Part shown: piece by piece, positions 59,940-64,000 of the stretch
How positions within the stretch are numbered: position 1 is the first letter of the stretch
Layout of the letters: each line of letters starts with the position of its first letter
Origin: Diadema setosum
Taxonomy: Eukaryota; Echinodermata; Echinoidea; Diadematoida; Diadematidae
Length of the DNA: 64,000 nt
Assembly: GCA_033980235.1 (NCBI GenBank)
Contig: CM067076.1
Span: forward strand, 31,472,968-31,536,967
Direction: 5' to 3'
The notes under the pieces: model-generated
Told to the model about the DNA's origin: nothing
Seen by the model: the letters and a program-made list of their open reading frames with translations, nothing else
Database searches by the model: none
Program-made: the position numbers and the translations under genes

Positions 59940-61285
59940 AGAAAAGCAAAAAATAATGTACTAGCATTTGAGAAACATTATTCTCAAAATGCCAGATGGT
60001 CAAATAAGAATTAGTTGTAGAGGGTCACACACGAAAGTTTTTTTGTAAATATAAATTGTGCCTATGTGATATCACTCATGAGCATTAGACCAATGTGTCT
60101 ACAAAAAACAATGCTATGCAATAAATTTCTCATACTTATACCTGCCACACGTGTCTTGTTTGAATGTATTATCAAACAACTTACCTATCTTCAGAAATCC
60201 ACTTTGCAAACGGGTGCCTTTCTGTAATATACTCCGAATATGTGGTGTGACTCGTATGAGTAACACGAACAATGGTTTGGGCAGATGCTATCTGTACATC
60301 AATGCCGTTTTGAAACAATACTGCTGCATCACTACACAATCAGATACAACATCTCCATGGGAGATGGCGGGCATACTCACTGCGTGAAACAACAGTCTTT
60401 TGTGACGTCACGCCTCACATCTGTCCACACGTCAATATCACAACGTCATAATATGGAGTGAACATTACTGAAGATTATCATGACAAGTATATAATACAGT
60501 AGCACATGAATAATGCGCTCGAGTTGTCTGTGGCTTCTATGATCCTAAAATTCCTTACATCTTAATTCTCAATTTGAAGAGTAATTCCCTCACAGGCTTT
60601 AACACGTTTTATGGTTATATACCTCAGGCAGGTCTGCCCTCATTTTGTAACCAACATTTTCAGAAAATAAGACTGGGTCATACTAAACATTTCTTTGTAG
60701 AAAATAACCCTCTAACCACTCGTGATTTTCACCATACTTCACCCACATTTCAGTCGTTTTGAACTTTGTGAACTTGCGAACTTCGACCTTTTAGTAACTA
60801 ACATCAAAAGAACGATTTTCTAATTCTTGTGTGTGCTACTAGTATGAAGAATCAAAGTAAAATCTGTTGCGTGTTACTTTCTCGTCTGCTACTGTGCTTT
60901 ATTCTATCATTAACCGGCTAGCTAGGTGTGACTGCGTTCATTTTATCTTGAAATAACAGACAATTGCACAAAACCCCGGGGATAAAACCTAGCCATTTAC
61001 TTTAAGCACACAGGTCCACAACTGCACCAGTTTTCAATTGCCATGCAATACTATTCGGTTACTCACCGTAGATGGCGTGTCTGTCTCTAATTTATAGGGC
61101 TCACTTGACGGGTAAATATTTTCCCTGCAAGAAGTCAGAGACGTGTGTTAAAATTCAAAATTCAAAAAAAAAAAAAAAATCTGTAAAAGAGCTGGGAGAA
61201 ATGAGGTGTTTCATCTTCACTAACCTGAAAAATTGAGATACATCCTTTCATCCATCAAATTTCCAATGGGGGTTCTTCAGCTCAA
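59940..61285. other. No gene recognised
   Basis: AT-rich DNA with small frames (60151-60387, 60574-60762) lacking any domain. Confidence 0.45.
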
Positions 61286-61288
61286 ACT

Positions 61289-61475
61289 TAGTCTGGCTTC
61301 CAGACCCTCTGCCCATACTATTTCGCTATCCATGATATTAACGCCCTCAACGTCGAAAACTAGTATAGTTTAAGTTGATTTTCTCGTTGCCTTCGGCAAA
61401 GGCGGCGACTTCGTCGCGGGGCGGCGACTTCGTCGCCGCGGAGTCCAGTTGGCAAAGGGTCTGGAAACCAGACTA
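61289..61475. mobile_element. 187-bp MITE with a 9-bp target-site duplication
   Basis: The ends TAGTCTGGCTTCCAGACCCT and AGGGTCTGGAAACCAGACTA are inverted repeats that continue to CTGCC/GGCAA, about 25 bp. GCTCAAACT flanks it on both sides (61280-61288 and 61476-61484), a perfect 9-bp target duplication. A 9-bp duplication points to a Mutator-like transposase; 8 bp (hAT) is possible if the last base is chance. The interior carries two GC-rich copies of GGCGGCGACTTCGTCGC, each nearly palindromic. Confidence 0.9.
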
Positions 61476-61489
61476 GCTCAAACTCTGCC

Positions 61490-64000
61490 CAAGGGTTCGC
61501 AAAGCCAGTCTATGAGTTCTTTTTACTAAAAAAATCACATATTTTCTGCACATGCGCCCAATCAAATATAGCCCCTTCAAATTCCATAACAAAAGCTTTC
61601 ATCTTCCAACCAAAATGCAATTTGCAGAGAAATTCATACTCAATATCTGCAGCTATTCATTTTTTTATTGCCAAACTGCATTTCTGATTTTTAATTAATT
61701 TTTTTTCTTCATTTATTTTAGTATCTTTGGTACGATTTTGTGATGCGGTCAGGGACATTCCATCATATTTACAGGTGTGAGCCCTATAGACGTATGGTAC
61801 AAAGTATTATGCTCTCGGGTCTGACCCATCAGGAACTGGCAGGCATCTCGCCCTATTGGATGCTTTGTATTGGTGGTCAGATCCCGCTGCAGTTACAATG
61901 GGGGTATTCCTGTAGTTCCATGAGATAGTTGAATGAATGATTTGTATTCAGCCTGTCCGATCTAGGAGTACTTCTGAAAAATAAAATCACAGCAAAAAAA
62001 GGTCCCTGCGCTATACCTTCAGTGACTGGGCTTGTTTGCATGTTGATTTAGCATCGTCACTGATGATATTTTTCCTCAAGGATAGTTCATTTACATTATC
62101 TCATTACTACAGTAAGTACATTGCGTACTATAGTAATTAGACAGTGCCTTTTCTTCACCCGGCCCTTCCCTGTACAAGTATTTCAAATTGGTAATTTGTA
62201 ATGGGAACTTTCATTACGAGGGAGGTGTATGCTTTCCTCGAGCTATTGTTACAACTACATGACAAGCGAGAACGGTCCTTGCTCACCGCGCCCTTGTAAT
62301 TGTATGATTTGCAAGTCCTGGATCTGTCATGAAGTAACAAACTATGGCGTGCCACAAGCATGAGTCAGTAACAAAGTCAGTGACAAAGCAGCGGGACAAT
62401 TACTGGCTCAGTACCTGTCGGAAATTTTATTTCGCTCTTGCCTTGATGACGTCATCACAGCGCTTAGTAACAAATTGCAACTTGCAGGAGCAACCATTAC
62501 ATGCATTTATACTGAACCCATGTCAAAATCACTTTTTTTTTTTAGTTCAATTAAAATTGAAATCTATAAAAAACAAAAATTGTATTTTGCTAAATGTCTT
62601 TTATTCAGTAAAACACACATACTTTAATTTTTACGAAAAAAAAATACACTGAAGGGCTCACTTCGGTTCCTCGGAAAGACAAAAAAAAAAGAGCAGTGAC
62701 AAGCTTGCAGCTACAAACAGTGCGGAAGAGAAAAAGATGGAGAAGAGCACGACATGTTATGATCTATATTATATTTGCAGTGCATTCTAGCCTGCTGGAT
62801 GTCATGAATCATTCATTCATTTTGCTGTATTTGAAGTATTTTTCGTTGAGAAATATGAAAATGAAACTGAAAAGAGAAAATAAAAGTGTAAAACGAAGGA
62901 GAAAGAAAAGGAGAAAAAGAAATGAATAAGCTAACAGTTTGTTTCATAAGAGAAAAGCGCAGATTAAAGCCTAAAAAAAAAAAAGAATGGTCAAAGCCTA
63001 CAGCGACGATTAACCAGGACAGGACAGTACAACGTAAAGCAACTATTTTAGACAAGACAAGTGGGACTGCGAACCACTGGCAATGGAATTTACTATTCTT
63101 TCTTCGAAGAATGTACAGAGGGTAGTAATGGGCTTTGATCTAATATGCAACAAGCTAGCCCAACCTGAAAAGAAACAATGTAGCCATGCTTTATTGATTA
63201 TGGAGAGAAAAACATAATTAATTCAATTCTGATGATTATGATATAAAAAAAAAAATAATGATATTATATCAAAGGAGAAACAAAACCTGCATGCTGGTAG
63301 TGAAAAAAAAAATAATCGAATTAGCACATACGTGATAAAAAAAAAACACCAAGCGACAATATTGGTATTAGAGATTAAATGATAATATCATGTGAAATTC
63401 GCTACGTATCACTTTAATGGGAATGCTGTAATAGTCTGTAACGAAGGGCACGTATGAAATCTACTGTACACTCTTTGGTCTGTCAGATCCATGTCCCAAA
63501 TTGAAACACAGAGGGCGCTACTCATGTAAAACTTTCTGCCAATGACATGGCGTGTTTGATCAACACAGATCTCTAGAGCGGAAAGCAAAGTTTACAGGCC
63601 TACTGTAGAATTCGACCAACAAAAATCGTTGAAAAGAACATTTAAGTGCTGTGTATGTCAACGGATCGGCAGCATATATGGTATGTTTAATCAATGCAAG
63701 TTACTGACACTCACCATTCCCACGGCTGTATTTTCTCAACAACACTTCGTTTCAAGACAATAACGTTACATTCTGCCGATGCAGTCCCACGTGTTTGATT
63801 TAGTGTAGGCCCTACCTTGACAGAACACCGCTGAGGCATGTAACATGAAACTCTCGAAAGCATTTTGTCGACGTGTAAAGTTTTCACGTGATATCAATAT
63901 TGACGTGTTATTGAAAAGTAATATCAGTTTAGAATGGCTTTATTATTTGACGCTCAGAATGCACTGGATTGGCCATTAATTAGTTCTAGTACCGGTATGT
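61490..64000. other. No gene recognised
   Basis: An acceptor-like TTCTTCATTTATTTTAG ends at 61721 and a donor-like CAG/GTGTGAG lies at 61774, enclosing 53 bp, but this is too little to call an exon. The rest is AT-rich with several poly-A runs and Lys/Arg-rich random frames near 62.7-63.1 kb. Confidence 0.45.

Noticed and set aside
61722..61774. Possible 53-bp exon between acceptor- and donor-like sites
   Set aside because: Too short and without recognisable product; such site pairs occur by chance in AT-rich DNA.
1..64000. CRISPR array, bacterial operon, rRNA or canonical tRNA gene
   Set aside because: No evenly spaced direct repeats with unique spacers, no bacterial gene organisation, and no complete tRNA or rRNA sequence was recognised.

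Overview
The window reads as nuclear DNA of a marine invertebrate deuterostome, most likely a sea-urchin-like echinoderm. The reasons are indirect: AT-rich intergenic sequence, very many small inverted-repeat elements (including one whose ends read GGGCCCGTTTCATAAA), long simple repeats and poly-G tracts, tRNA-type SINEs, L2-like LINEs, and gene types typical of echinoderm multigene families (TRIM-like and immunoglobulin-type receptors). No species marker was found, so this placement is inference.

Genes are sparse. Four coding items can be defended. (1) The C-terminal part of a TRIM-like protein, coiled coil plus beta-propeller-like region (about 2986-4478, +), with its RING/B-box part missing or on an upstream exon. 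(2) An intronless gene for a three-immunoglobulin-domain, single-pass membrane receptor of about 718 residues (24973-27129, +), with a plausible CRE/TATA promoter just upstream. (3) A full-length-looking endonuclease plus reverse transcriptase reading frame of an L2-like LINE (34894-38010, +) with a TGAA-type 3' tail. (4) A candidate last exon of a receptor (43707-43961, +) whose tail carries a YEEI tyrosine motif. There are also relics: a LINE 3' fragment at the left end (-), the last two helices of a decayed rhodopsin-like GPCR near 30.7 kb (-), and a duplicated decayed exon near 32.4 and 34.1 kb (-).

Layout. 0-3 kb: LINE relic and two copies of a short dispersed repeat. 3-5.3 kb: TRIM-like gene. 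5.3-24.6 kb: no convincing gene, but at least nine inverted-repeat elements, several with TTAA at both ends, a cluster of GAACATT/AATGTTC hairpins at 14.1-14.4 kb, a telomere-like CCCTAA patch and a SINE. 24.6-27.1 kb: Ig receptor. 27.1-34.3 kb: SINE, TTAA element, GPCR relic, a perfect 280-bp tandem duplication inside an older duplication of about 1 kb. 34.6-38.6 kb: LINE. 38.6-64 kb: nearly gene-free, with simple repeats, a possible solo LTR embedded in a TA array, and two more inverted-repeat elements, one with a clean 9-bp target-site duplication.

Nothing here forms an operon or a linked pathway. The TRIM-like gene, the Ig receptor and the YEEI tail would each fit innate immune or adhesion signalling, but the sequence does not show that they work together. 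Most of the novelty is in the non-autonomous mobile-element landscape.
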